DNA from: Bacteroidales bacterium
GTDB taxonomy: Bacteria > Bacteroidota > Bacteroidia > Bacteroidales > VadinHA17
Direction: 5' to 3'
Length of the DNA stretch: 64,000 nucleotides
Assembly: GCA_016715075.1 (NCBI GenBank)
Contig: JADKBK010000008.1
Span: forward strand, 1-64,000
Part shown: positions 1-11,133 of the stretch, piece by piece
How positions within the stretch are numbered: position 1 is the stretch's first letter
Layout: each line of letters starts with the position of its first letter
Notes under the pieces: generated by a model
Seen by the model: only the letters and a program-made list of their open reading frames with translations
The model's database searches: none
Told to the model about the DNA's origin: nothing
Position numbers and translations under genes: made by a program

Positions 1-3000
1 TGCTGATGGAACCGGATTTACAGTAGCAATAACAGGAGTTCTTGTTAAGGTTGTGCATGAACCCGAAGTCGCATCGGCAAAGTAAGTAGTAGTTGATGAA
101 ATTACCGGAGTAATGAATGTGGTACCTGTTCCAATTGAAGCTCCTCCTGAAGCAGATGAATACCAATGTATTGTACCGGCGGATGAGGTTGCTCCCAGCG
201 ATACTGTTCCAGCTCCGCATGTCGTTCCGGGTGAAGTTGATGTAATTGATGTTGTCAGATTTACTATTATCGGAACACTCCTTGCAGTACTTGTTCCGCA
301 GCCGTTAGTTGCAGTTACGCTCAAAGTTCCTGAAGTCGAGCTGCTCCCATAAGCAATTGTAACAGAATTGCCTGTTCCTGAAATGGAAGCCCCCGAACCG
401 CTGTAGCTCCAGTTATAAGTAGTACCAGGAACATTCGGAACCGTATAAACGTAACCTGAAACTCCCTGGCAAACTGATGCAGGAGCTGATGTAAAGCCGG
501 AAGGCCTCTGAGGCGCTACAGGGAATGCAATATTTACATTATCCGATGAAGTACAGGTTCCGCTCCTTATCGTCCATCGTAAAGTGTAAGTATTACCCGC
601 AATCCCGATAAAACTGCTGTTAAACAAAGTTGGAGATAGTAATGTCCCTCCGCTTCCGCTTACTATCGACCATAAACCCGGATAAACAACAGGATCATTA
701 CCTGCAAGCATTGTCGTAGTCAGTCCGCAAAGAGACTGATCCATTCCTGCATTTGATGCTGTCGGTGCGGAATATGCCGTTACAGGTGTATTATCTACAA
801 CGCCTGTATTAAGTCCATTATTATATTTAAAACCAGTTAACTGATATACTCCGGGAACTACTGTTGGCAATGAATACGGCAATGAGCTAACAACCACAGG
901 AGTCTGAGATACTCCGTCAACAGTATAGTCAAGAGTATAGTTCAAAGGTATAGCGTTAAAGGATGTAAATCTGACAGGAATACCAGCAGAACCACATACC
1001 GGACCTGTTGGGGCAAGAGATGCCCGGGGTATTGTTGATGTAACTGAACCAATTGTGAAATTCTGAGCAGTGGTTCCAATGCTTATGGCATTTGTATTTG
1101 TAACGTCCCCGGCGCTGTTGCTGCCTGATGCTGTCGAGACCTGTCCCTGCCAGCTGCCAGCGCTGAATAATGCAGCCCGCATATCAGGCAATCCGTTCGT
1201 TGTCATTAATGGTGTCAGATCACTATTGATATCCCAGGCCATTTTTACATATCCATTCCTGGCAGCGTTTGAAGCTATACTCCAGTATTCGTCTGTATTT
1301 ACTGCTTGCAAGGGTGCAGAATAGGCTCCCGATGTAACATTAGGTGAATAATAGGCGGCTGTAAATTGAGCAACAGCTCCGGCCGCTGTTGTCAGAGTAA
1401 ATGTATGTCCACGGGTAGCTCCTGTACCAATTGGATAATTGAATGAGCTTCCGGAAGAGATGTATTTTGTAAGCGGACCACTCACGAATGAAGAGGCGCT
1501 GCCACCTGCAGGGATCACACATGCTGAGAGAGTATTGGAGATGATCAGCCTGTTAACATTTGTAGCTGTGATAATTCCATTTGTAAGCAGCAGATTTCCT
1601 GATACCTCATTGGTCCCGCTTCCCAGTGTAAGCCCTGCACCATTATTTATTTCCAGATTATTGAACCGGTTTGTACCATTGAAACTGCCCAGTGCTCCTC
1701 CGAGTGTTTGGGCCGCAGTTCCCTGAAATGAAACTGTTGCATTTCCACCTGTTCCCGCTCTGAAAGCCCCTGTATTATATCTTTCCAGGGTTCCTTTAAT
1801 AATCAGGCTCCTGTTATTGGATGAATTATCGAGTGTCGGGCCATCAATTACCAGCCGGTTGCATATTGTAAGATCCTTATTCGGCAGAATACGTGTACCA
1901 GATCCTGTAAACAGAAGATTTGAAACACTGTTGTACTGGGAGGCAATAATGGTATAATTGCCTGTCCCGCCATATTCAAGAGTCCCTCCACCGGCACAAC
2001 TGAGGAAGGTATTGAAATTGCCGGCTGGCAGGTTACCACTTTCCAGAAAAAGAGTTCCTGTTCCGTCAACCAGTCCAAGATTATGACCGAAGGTTGGAGA
2101 CTTGATCAGAAGTTCATTATTAATAGTGGTTTTATATGCAAAACAAAAGTCATTATCGGTGCTTACCTTGTGATCAATAATAACAATGAATCCATTGGGG
2201 CCTCCAACGGGAGTGGGTGGTGATGAGCCTACCGGAAGCCAGATTGATCCGTCTGACCAGTTGCCATCCATTATTGAAATGTAGGTAGGAACCTCGTCAG
2301 GTATTGCAGGATCAGCTCCTGCAGTATAATCACCGCTAAGATTATTAGTTCCTGCCGGCATTGGGAATGAAATCAGCTGGGTCGATTCATCAACATTGTC
2401 TGTAAGGGCCCCAGGAGTTGCTTTGCTCCAGTATGTTCCCGGTACCAGAAGCCTTGCAGCAATATAATCGCTTTCAGTGCCCCTGACATCGGCAGACATA
2501 TACTTGAGAGAAAGACTGCCATCAAAATTGGTAATACCTGAGCTCTCAATTTCCCAGTAATAATTGAGAACATTATTAGGATCAACCACTGCAGGGTGAT
2601 TATTATTTATAGGATTTACATTGATATAGCCTACGGCGCCATTTGTATTTATGGAATAAGTTGCAGGTGTGTATTTTCCTGGTACACCTACAGGGAAAAC
2701 AAAACTGGTTGGCGCTGAAATTATATTGAAGAACTTCCGGACACCCTTACTGCTGGCAACACCTTCAGATACAATCATATTATTGAGACTGAAGGGAGCC
2801 CCTCCTATGTTATTGTTAAGTCCGAGGGTCAGCAGATTGGAATTGATATCAAGCTTACCCAGTGTTAAAAGCAGATTGTTCTGTATTGTAATATCGCTGT
2901 TAAGTCTTGCACCCGCATTGTTATTAAGCTCAACTCTTCCAAATGAACCTGTTCCTGAAATCTGTTGGATGCTTGTTCCTGCAAGAGTTACACCTCCGGT

Positions 3001-6000
3001 GGTATTATCATCAGTATAGGTTCCGTTATTTATAATATTACCAAGAAGTGAGAGCCTGAAGTTAGAAAGAAGAAGAGTTCTGCCGATATTAAGGTTACCA
3101 TTAACGGTAAAACTTCTGATTACCGACAATGATGTCACAGGAGAAACTACCAGATTATTGAAGTTGGTAATTGTGGATCCCGAAATTGATTGGGTATTAC
3201 CTGTGAATGATGTTGTGTTGCTGCCATAAGTATAAGTACCTGAATTTGAAAAATCACCACGTATGGTAACATCCAGGTTGTTAGCAGCAAGAAAGCTGTT
3301 CGCATTAGTTAGGGTCAGATTCCCGGCAAGAACCAATGCATTCACACTTAATGATACTCTTGCTGCATCCGCAGCAGCAAATCCGGTTATAGTCAGATTA
3401 TTAAGAGGCACACTGACATCGGTTTTGAATGTTTCCTCGGCGGCTGTAATACCTGTGACCGGCTTAATAAATATTGTCCCGCCGGTTACTGACGAAGTTT
3501 CGGGTCTGAGGTAAAGGTCTCCGAAAGTCCCAATGCTTCCTCCCCTGATAAGTGTCAGGGTACTGGTTCCCGACATATTAAAACTGCTACCTGAGTTCAG
3601 AATCTCTAATTTGCCATTGGAGGTCAGGGCTCCTCTTCCGTTTATTGTAACACTGCTGTTGCCGCTCTGGGAATACTTCAATATACCGCCTGAAGTACCA
3701 GACCGGCGGATATTGCCGTTTACCACAAGAACCCCTCCCTGCAAATCCATCTCAGATGCCCCGCTTCCTGAATACTGAATATCATTATGATTATCAGGTG
3801 CTCCTGCCTGGCCGATATATACATTCCCCCTGACAAGGGTAAGTTTGCCACTTAACAGCAAATCACCATTATTATTGGCTGCATTGCCAATCAGGACACT
3901 CACATTATTTGCATTGGAATAATCTATGTATAATCCTGCCGTTGAGGGTATATTGAATGGAGTCGTTGTTGAAACAGTAAAATTCGCTCCAGCAGCAGGA
4001 TTTGTCCTCATGTATTGGAGGGTACCATTAAGCATTGTAAGCCAGTTATCAGCCGGGGTCGTAAGAAGACCACCTATGCTGATTGTGAGAGTTGATGCCT
4101 GGCTGTTACCCTTGTTTACAATTACATTACCCAATACAGTCCGTGGCGTTCCTGAAGTGTTGCTTAATGTTGCAGAGCCAGGACCAGTGAATGTAACCGG
4201 GACCAGAGAGAGGTTTACATAGCTTAATGTACCAAAAGGCGCTGTAGTATTGCTTGAGTTATTTACCAGACTGCCGCCTATGGACATGGTCTGGCTGGAA
4301 TTACTGCTCCAGACATCAATTCCTGCTCCGGGAGCAACTTTAACATCACCGTTGACAACAATATCCTGTGATCCGCCTCCGCCATTGCCATACCATCCGA
4401 ATGAACCACCCTGGATATCAAAATCGTGCATTACTGTTATTGTTTTGGCGATCCTTACCGCCGGCGGATTGGGATAATTTCCATTCCATGTAGGACAGAA
4501 CCAGGAGTCGGCATTCTGTCCTTTCATTATCAGATTACCAAGGATGATTAGGTTATTATTCGGGAAGATAATATTGGAACCACCAAGCGGGGATATTATT
4601 AAATTACCATAAGAACCAATGCCATTTGGCAGCCAATAAGTAGTACCTGAACCCGCGTTTGTTGAGTAGAGTTCAGTGGTACCCAGATTCTGGTTAAAGT
4701 CAGAAAAATCTCCCCTGGGAAATGCAAAGGTGCTTCCAGGTGCGGAACTGGCAGCTATCCTGATTGTCCCATTACCATTCGGATGAGATTGCACCATGCT
4801 GAAAGTGCTGGCCGGATTGAATCGGATATCCAGAATTGCACCTGTTTCAATCTGAAGGGTGGCACAATTGTGCGGGTCGGTATTTTGAATGGTAAGATAA
4901 TTGGGTGGTGTCCCAAAAGAGACAGTATGTCCATTCCCGATTATAACAATATCATTGACTCCTGGTGGAGAGGCAGGTGGATTAGTAACAGTATGACTGG
5001 TCAGTGACCATGTTGCAGCAGTTCCCCATGTACCGCTCTGACGGCTATAGTAAATTGCAGGGGTCCCAAAGGGATTGGCAGGATTATCATCTCCGGCAGT
5101 ATAGTCACCATCAATATTGGCCGTGTTTTCCAGGAAACTCCCTGCTCCGGGTTCTCCAATAATATTATTAATCTCATCCACATCAGATGACGTTCCCCTT
5201 GACCAGGAAGAGGAAGATGTACTATAACGGGCAGCTGTATATCCATCTTCTGAAATGCCTGCACCAGCAACTACATTCACATCGTTATAAGTGAATCCAT
5301 GTGTCACTGTAGCTGTTCCAAGAGTGAATCCTGATGATTTAACCCTCCAGAAATATGAAAGACTTCTTCCAGGCACAGTCACATTTGGATGAGCATAATT
5401 TACCGGAATAATTGTTACCGAACCATATGCTGCAGGAACACCACTCAATCCTATAGACCCGGGAGTGTAATTGACCACGCCAACAGGAAAGGTAAAAACA
5501 GCAGGAGAAGCATATACCCTGGTTAAACCTCCGTCACCAAGGGTACCTGATGTCTGAATATATCTTGCAGCTGAGGCTCCGGTTATAGTGGCTGTGGAAT
5601 TTAGTTTCAGGTTATGGGTACTTATATTAAATAACCTGTCCAGGGAAAAAATCAAAGAACCATTAATTTCAGCATCATTTAAAAGTGATATCGCTGTAGC
5701 ATTTGAGTTATTAAGTTCCAGGTTTTGAAATATACCTGTTCCGCTTCCGTCAATAGTCTGGGGATTTATCCCGTTTAATGTTATTCTTCCAGCTCCTGAG
5801 TGAACACCTGAGTTGAATAGGTTCCCGGAAACATTGACTGTCTTGCCGTTGTCATTGAAGCCGCCATTAAAAAGTGAGAATGTGCCTGTCACATTCAAGA
5901 CAGGCTGGCTGCCGGCAAGATTAAGAGGTACCCCGGCAGATTTGTCAATTTTGAGATCGTTTAGCGACAGAGGGGAAGCGAGATTGATAGTAAGATTTTG

Positions 6001-6990
6001 TGCAGCCGGTCCATTGAATATAGTTGTGTTCGTACCTGGTGTATATGTTGTCCCGGCGGCAACAATAAAATTACCACCTATTGTAATATTTTGATTATTA
6101 GCTATTAACACGCCAGACTGCAGGCTAAGGTTATTTGAAACAGCCAGAGGGTAACCAGTATTAAGCTGCAATGAAGATGCACTGCTCACACTGTTAATAA
6201 CCATATTGGCTACAGGAGCAGCGCTTGAGATAAGCCATATGGCTGCATCTGCTGTTCCTCCGGTACCTGTGGTAGGTATCAGGCTGAGTGTTCCTCCCGT
6301 AACATTATAGTTAGCGGAAGAGGTCAATATATCATAAGCCCGGCTTGTTGCGCCCGGAGCTGGAACATCATAGATATCAATTGTCCCTCCGGTAATTGTA
6401 AAAACATCCGAGTTGTTTTCTATGCTGAATGTACCTGCTGTTGAAAGAAGGGCCGCATCGTTAAGTCTTACTGTGTTAATTAATGCATCAGTGAGGTCGG
6501 TTGCTGAAGTGTAAGCTGATGGTATCCGCTGAAACCTTCCTCTGAGAATAAATGCACCTCCGGTCATCGTATAAGATATCAATCCGGTAGCTGGAGTGAG
6601 TGATCTGAATTGTTTTGCATCAACAGTGCCTCCATTAATGAAGATCTGACCGGAATTGGAGGAGCTATACAGGATACCCCTGGATTCCCTGGCGGAAAGG
6701 TATCCATTATTGACTTCCAGCTTTCCCGATACCAACAGGCCTGATTCATTAGGATTGACAGTTAATCCATTGACCAAACCAGAACCGCCTGAAACGCCAT
6801 AGGCAGCATTCACCTCTTCATACAAATCGGCAGTGGTCTGAACAATAACGTCTATCCCATTGATCTTTAGTGCAGCCCTGGCAGGACTAATGAAATTCAG
6901 AGCTGAGGCTGTGGCATCATTGCCTTCAGTCAAAGATGGAATAACCACAGAGCCCTCAAGAACAAGGGTCCCTGTTCGTATCCATAGTGC
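1..6990 (-). CDS. Giant modular secreted protein, C-terminal segment (partial, after frameshift)
   Basis: I read this minus-strand frame codon by codon from 6990 to base 1 and found no stop, so about 2330 codons continue off the left edge. It joins the segment that ends at 6956 once a one-base shift is made at the T7 run 6991-6997 (A7 on the coding strand). Two large modules begin near 5045 and 2265; each opens with a G-x-W ... W motif, then a Pro/Gly-rich turn and V-I-I before a long Gly/Asn/Ser/Thr-rich beta-helix-like stretch. Just before each opening is a GDYTAG motif. From about 1020 to the edge the protein changes to Cys-containing Ig/PKD-like repeats with Thr-Tyr-rich strands, a common C-terminal layout in Bacteroidota surface proteins. 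Role (adhesin or surface layer) is inferred. Any T9SS sorting domain would lie outside the window. Confidence 0.75.
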
Positions 6991-9900
6991 TTTTTTTCAG
7001 ATTAGGGTCTGCAGCTGTAGCAGGCGGGGCAACATCACCACCGGCAATATTAGCTCCGAATAATCGGAAATCAGAGTAATCAGAGGCATTGATTGTTAAG
7101 CTGAAAGATTGATCAGTCCCTTTATCCAGGATAAGATTATAAAAATCTGTAATGCCACTACAGGTCAGTGTATTATTTGTGGTTCCCATGAAATAAACAG
7201 AAGCGAAACCTGTAGTTGCATCGTTAATAACAGGAGGAAAGGTATTAAATACAGGGAATGGGAGATTAGTCATTCTTACTGTTCCATTATTGACAAAGTC
7301 ACCCAGGATAACAACTCTGTGTGACTGAGAATCATAGTAGTCAATAAACGGAGCTCCAAGAGTAGTGTTAATACCAATTGGATTTGTTGTAGTATTTGTC
7401 ACACCTGTACCTACCGTGAAAAAGGCTCCGGTCGAGACTGATACATTGCCATTTATTGTAAGCTGTCGACGGGCAGGAGTATTATCGTTGATCTGAAACC
7501 TGCCTTGTACGACATCAAGGTTTCCATTCAGTATAAGATTATTTAACTGAACTACTGTACCTGATGTATTAATTTTAAGGTTATTGTAGGTTGTCTGTGT
7601 AACAGGAAGATTTATCCCTGCGTTGTACTCAGTAGTTCCTCCTCCTGGATTTATAAATGTATTCACAGCAGCAGAAGGGAAGCTGGAGGATGAGAGCTGT
7701 AACGTTCCTTTGCCACGAAGTGCCTGAAGTCCGCTAGTAAAACTATAATTGTTCATATTAAGGGCGCCGGCTTCATTGATTGTCAGATCTATCGAGGCGC
7801 TGGCAACATTGGAGGTGAGGGAAACTGTTCTGCCTGATAGGATAACAACCAGATCATTCACTCCAGGTAAAGTATTTCCTAACTGAAGTGTTCCGCTCGG
7901 ATCGGAGGTCCACGTGGTCGTTGCAGACCAGTCACCTGTCTGATAGGAATAATAGGTTCGGTAACCCATTGTCCACCATCCGTTAAAAGGATTTGTAGAG
8001 GTAATGGTAAATGAATTTGCCCCGAAAGAAGAAGTCCCGGCAGATGGAGGATTTTGCCAGGTCGTCCCGCTGTTAGGGGAATATGATATACTCGGTGATG
8101 CCCCGTTTGCTTCAGATGGATCGTACTGAAAAGTTGCAGTAACATTATTCAGAGCCACATTGGCTCGTACATCCCAGTATTTGGTAATATAACTTGGGTT
8201 GATTGCTACAGGTACAGCCCTCAGGCGTATATTTGCCGGGGTTACAGTACCAATAGCAGAAATTATTGCCGGTGAAAAATTCCCGCCGGAACCTACCGGG
8301 TATATTATCTGGAAACCTGCGGCTGCTGATCCGTTTTTTTGAAGATAGCCGGTCCCGTTTGTAGAAATCATGTTTGAAGATCCGTAGGCTGCACCTGGCA
8401 CTATTGCAGCTGCAGCAGTATTGGCCACTGTAAGATTAAATCCATCAAGCTCAATAATTCCGTTATTCAGTGTCAGGGTACCTGCAAGTGCAGTTCCAAT
8501 TGTAATATTTCCGGAAAGTGTCTTAGTACTGCCTCCGCTTATGATCATATTAAAATAAGCTGCAGTCCCGGGAGAAGGGATGTTCTGAGATCCTGATCCG
8601 TTGAATTCAATAGTATTGTTTGCGGTTACATAATTTCCTGTTGTGAATGTTGCTACCGGAGCAAAGACCCCTGATATTCTTATAGTTCCTCCTGCCGCAA
8701 GGGTAACACTTGAAGATGTCCTTGCTCCGCTTATTGACAGATTATAGAAATTCCTGGCAGTAATGGTCTGAGCCCCGTTTGAATTGAAATTGACAGTATT
8801 GGGATTGCCTGTAAAATCGGTTGCCCCTGATAAACTTAACGGATTGCCTGCCCCTGAAAGATAAAGGATTGCATTGTTGGTAACTGTCCCGTTGGTAAAA
8901 CTGCCTGTTCCTGAAATAGTACCGGTTACAGTAAGACCATTGGTATTTGCATTGGTCAGAGTTACTCCTGTAATAACAATATTTGGAATTGTAATTGATT
9001 GAGCGCCGTCAATGGATTGATTGTTCGTATCAAATGTATAGGTCGCCCCTGTTGAGTTAAAGAATGCACTGTTTGCAGTAAGACCATTCCTTAGTATTGC
9101 TGAAACAGGTATGTCCCATCTTCCATTTGCTGATATCAATACAGGTCCTCCGAAGATATTTGTATTAGCGGAGGCATCTGACAAACTGCCAAAGTCTTGA
9201 ATATTTGTATTACCCAGGACAGTGAAGTTAAAATTTCCAAGCTGGAAATTGGTAATTGAGGTGGCAGAGCCGGCAATATTCAGATCACCGTTGACTGTAA
9301 TAATCCCTGTCTGTGTTTTCGATCTGGCAATCAGTGAAGAAGCATTGATATTACTTATACCAAGATTATAATATGAAAATGCAGGTACGTTCTGTGCAGC
9401 ATCACCGTTAAAATCGATTGTACTGCCGGTGACAATATTGCTTCCGCCTGTAAAAGTGGCTGATGGGGTAAAACTGCCGGCAATCCCGATATTACCCGTA
9501 AAAGTCAGGCTGTTTGTTGTTCTTGCACCTGTGGTTGTAAGATTATTATAATTGGCCGGAATTACCGACTGTGCTCCGGTACCGCCATATGTTACAGTAT
9601 TTGTGCCATTTGTAAGCAGTCCAGAATTAATGACATTCCCGTTAAATGCAATATTATTTGATCCGCAGACAAGTGTTATTCCTGCATTTGAATTGGTAAA
9701 GGCAGCCATTACAGTTGTTGCACCTATGAGCGACTTTGTTCCTGACCCTGATAATATGAGGTTATAATATCCGTAAGCTCCCACATTCTGAGAACCGGAA
9801 TTGTTATAATCAACGGTACCTGAAAGCGGAGCTGCCCCCCCGCCGCCTGCTGCACTGGTAATTCCGCCACCTGTTATTGTTCCGGCAATATTTATTCTAC

Positions 9901-10360
9901 CTGCCCCACTAAAAAGGAGATAGTTCCTGGCATTGCTGCCGGCCATTGTAATATTCCCTCCAATATTAATTGTACCTGAAGCGAGGGAAATATAGCAATC
10001 GCGTGAATCACCTCCTCCATCAGTCATACTCACAGATGAAGCTGTTAGTGTTCCATCGCCAATACTTATATATTTGGTGATGTTATTAGTACCTGAAGCA
10101 TTAATTGATATATTTCCTGATACAATAAGGCTGTTACTCCCGGAAAAGGTAATCCCTGAATTATTCGCACCTGCATTGATTACCAGAGAACCAATGGCAT
10201 TGGCAGGGGAGATATTTAAGGCGGCAATTGTATTATTAATTATTGTTACTGTACCTGCCCCGGCTGATACACCAGGATAATCTCCCGGGTTACAGTTTAC
10301 CCAGGATCCTCCGCTTCTCACCTGGCATGTTGTATTGGCATCCCAGTTTCCGCTTGCCAA
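6956..10360 (-). CDS. Giant modular secreted protein, N-terminal segment
   Basis: About 1134 codons counted from a TTG at 10360, but that start is not believable: the frame is open to 10462, and residues just upstream (SSLILLGQADGDYQT) are the end of a signal peptide whose beginning lies in another frame (10396-10563). The body is Gly/Asn/Ser/Thr-rich with repeated short strands such as YYNLIISG and N-G-x-G-x-Q-N, typical of extracellular beta-helix or adhesin-like Bacteroidota proteins. Module 1 starts at SGNWDANTT (about 10345) and module 2 at TGDWSATTTW (about 7940). The frame ends at 6956, 14 codons after an A7 run; the reading frame that continues to the window edge is entered by dropping one A. 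This is therefore the front part of a protein of more than 3,500 residues. Confidence 0.75.
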   Translation of the reverse strand: MASGNWDANTTCQVRSGGSWVNCNPGDYPGVSAGAGTVTIINNTIAALNISPANAIGSLVINAGANNSGITFSGSNSLIVSGNISINASGTNNITKYISIGDGTLTASSVSMTDGGGDSRDCYISLASGTINIGGNITMAGSNARNYLLFSGAGRINIAGTITGGGITSAAGGGGAAPLSGTVDYNNSGSQNVGAYGYYNLILSGSGTKSLIGATTVMAAFTNSNAGITLVCGSNNIAFNGNVINSGLLTNGTNTVTYGGTGAQSVIPANYNNLTTTGARTTNSLTFTGNIGIAGSFTPSATFTGGSNIVTGSTIDFNGDAAQNVPAFSYYNLGISNINASSLIARSKTQTGIITVNGDLNIAGSATSITNFQLGNFNFTVLGNTNIQDFGSLSDASANTNIFGGPVLISANGRWDIPVSAILRNGLTANSAFFNSTGATYTFDTNNQSIDGAQSITIPNIVITGVTLTNANTNGLTVTGTISGTGSFTNGTVTNNAILYLSGAGNPLSLSGATDFTGNPNTVNFNSNGAQTITARNFYNLSISGARTSSSVTLAAGGTIRISGVFAPVATFTTGNYVTANNTIEFNGSGSQNIPSPGTAAYFNMIISGGSTKTLSGNITIGTALAGTLTLNNGIIELDGFNLTVANTAAAAIVPGAAYGSSNMISTNGTGYLQKNGSAAAGFQIIYPVGSGGNFSPAIISAIGTVTPANIRLRAVPVAINPSYITKYWDVRANVALNNVTATFQYDPSEANGASPSISYSPNSGTTWQNPPSAGTSSFGANSFTITSTNPFNGWWTMGYRTYYSYQTGDWSATTTWTSDPSGTLQLGNTLPGVNDLVVILSGRTVSLTSNVASASIDLTINEAGALNMNNYSFTSGLQALRGKGTLQLSSSSFPSAAVNTFINPGGGTTEYNAGINLPVTQTTYNNLKINTSGTVVQLNNLILNGNLDVVQGRFQINDNTPARRQLTINGNVSVSTGAFFTVGTGVTNTTTNPIGINTTLGAPFIDYYDSQSHRVVILGDFVNNGTVRMTNLPFPVFNTFPPVINDATTGFASVYFMGTTNNTLTCSGITDFYNLILDKGTDQSFSLTINASDYSDFRLFGANIAGGDVAPPATAADPNLKKSTMDTNRDPCS

Positions 10361-10395
10361 CGTCTGATAATCACCATCAGCCTGACCCAGTAAGA

Positions 10396-10563
10396 TCAGG
10401 GAGGAAGCAAAAACAACAAAGAGACCAGCACAGATCTCCGGGCTTTGAATTTTAGGGGCTCTTTATTGAAAAGATCAGAGCAGAAATCTATCCTTATTAC
10501 AAACAAAGTTTTAACGAATAAAAACAGGAGCTTAGAAATTTTATTGCATCGCATAAGTAACAT
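10396..10563 (-). CDS. Displaced N-terminal leader of the giant secreted protein
   Basis: A 55-codon frame starts at ATG 10563 (a second ATG is at 10554) and ends at TGA 10396. It encodes a basic, hydrophobic N-terminus finishing in RRSVLVSLLFLLPP. In the next frame the sequence goes straight on as SLILLGQADGDYQT, the end of a signal peptide, so adding one base at the CCTCCC stretch (plus 10399-10404) rebuilds a continuous long signal sequence fused to the giant protein. A TAnnTTTG promoter box at 10584-10591, about 20 bases upstream of the ATG, supports this as the true gene start. It could be a real mutation, but an assembly indel is more likely given the other indels in the window. Confidence 0.6.
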   Translation of the reverse strand: MLLMRCNKISKLLFLFVKTLFVIRIDFCSDLFNKEPLKFKARRSVLVSLLFLLPP

Positions 10564-10583
10564 GTTCAGATACCATTAAAAGG

Positions 10584-10591
10584 CAAATATA
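10584..10591 (-). promoter_or_regulatory. Bacteroidota -7 promoter box for the giant gene
   Basis: On the minus strand the sequence is TATATTTG, an exact TAnnTTTG match, 20 bases upstream of ATG 10563. I see no good TTG at the expected -33 distance. The placement supports the upstream start of the giant gene. Confidence 0.55.
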
Positions 10592-10957
10592 TCAAACATC
10601 CTGATCCATAAACCCTCTTTTTCGTTATCTGGAAACATTATTAAATACAAAACCGTGGAATTTTATTTTCTGATATCAGGCATTCGATAAACCAACCTTC
10701 TCTAATATGAATAGTAAATTACTGAAGATCTGGGTGCTTTCAGACAGATAATAATTGCTTTCCTTTTTGAGTTTTTATGAACGTTCCAATCAATTGATCC
10801 TGTTTGAATGATTTTATAAAAATTCTGAATTCCCGGATTCTCATTCAATAGTGAGATGGCAATATGGGGAAAGTGGTAAATACCGGCAAATAAAAGGTTA
10901 GAATCAGCAATTTATATAATCTCCTGGCTGAACTAAGATTTATTTTTCACTATTTTT
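10592..10957. other. Intergenic spacer without a recognised gene
   Basis: AT-rich spacer between the divergent giant gene and the tRNA. No convincing reading frame, repeat or structured RNA was seen here. Confidence 0.5.
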
Positions 10958-10987
10958 TTGCAGAAAGGAAAATGTGGTTTATATTTG
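10958..10987 (+). promoter_or_regulatory. Promoter of the tRNA-Val gene
   Basis: TTG at 10958-10960 and TATATTTG at 10980-10987 are separated by 19 bases, matching the Bacteroidota sigma-ABfr promoter consensus (TTG, 17-23 bases, TAnnTTTG). The predicted start lies a few bases upstream of the mature tRNA 5' end at 11000. Confidence 0.75.
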
Positions 10988-10999
10988 CACTCGCTTTTC

Positions 11000-11074
11000 G
11001 GGTGATTAGCTCAGCTGGTTCAGAGCATCTGCCTTACAAGCAGAGGGTCGGCGGTTCGAACCCGTCATCCCCCA
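11000..11074 (+). tRNA. tRNA-Val (anticodon UAC)
   Basis: A complete cloverleaf can be drawn: acceptor GGGTGAT with ATCCCCC, D stem GCTC/GAGC, anticodon stem TCTGC/GCAGA with loop CTTACAA and anticodon TAC at 11035-11037, and T arm with TTCGAAC. The discriminator is A at 11074, followed by CA. One acceptor pair is a T-C mismatch (fourth base of the tRNA against C11070), where a Watson-Crick pair is expected. It has its own promoter and a Rho-independent terminator, so it is a single-gene transcription unit. Confidence 0.92.
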
Positions 11075-11081
11075 CAAACAA

Positions 11082-11116
11082 AAAACCGGTTACGATAGTG
11101 ACCGGTTTTATTTTTT
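11082..11116 (+). terminator. Rho-independent terminator after tRNA-Val
   Basis: A 12-bp stem (AAAACCGGTTAC paired with GTGACCGGTTTT, one T-G pair) with a GATA loop is followed by A and six T. It lies 8 bases after the tRNA and before the convergent hydrolase gene. Confidence 0.85.
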
Positions 11117-11133
11117 GGTGGCTTCTGCAGAAT

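Noticed and set aside
113..10280. Many plus-strand open frames of 60-116 codons opposite the giant gene, several rich in Val, Leu and Pro
   Set aside because: They are antisense shadows of a low-complexity Gly/Asn/Thr-rich coding strand and have no promoter, ribosome site or family likeness.
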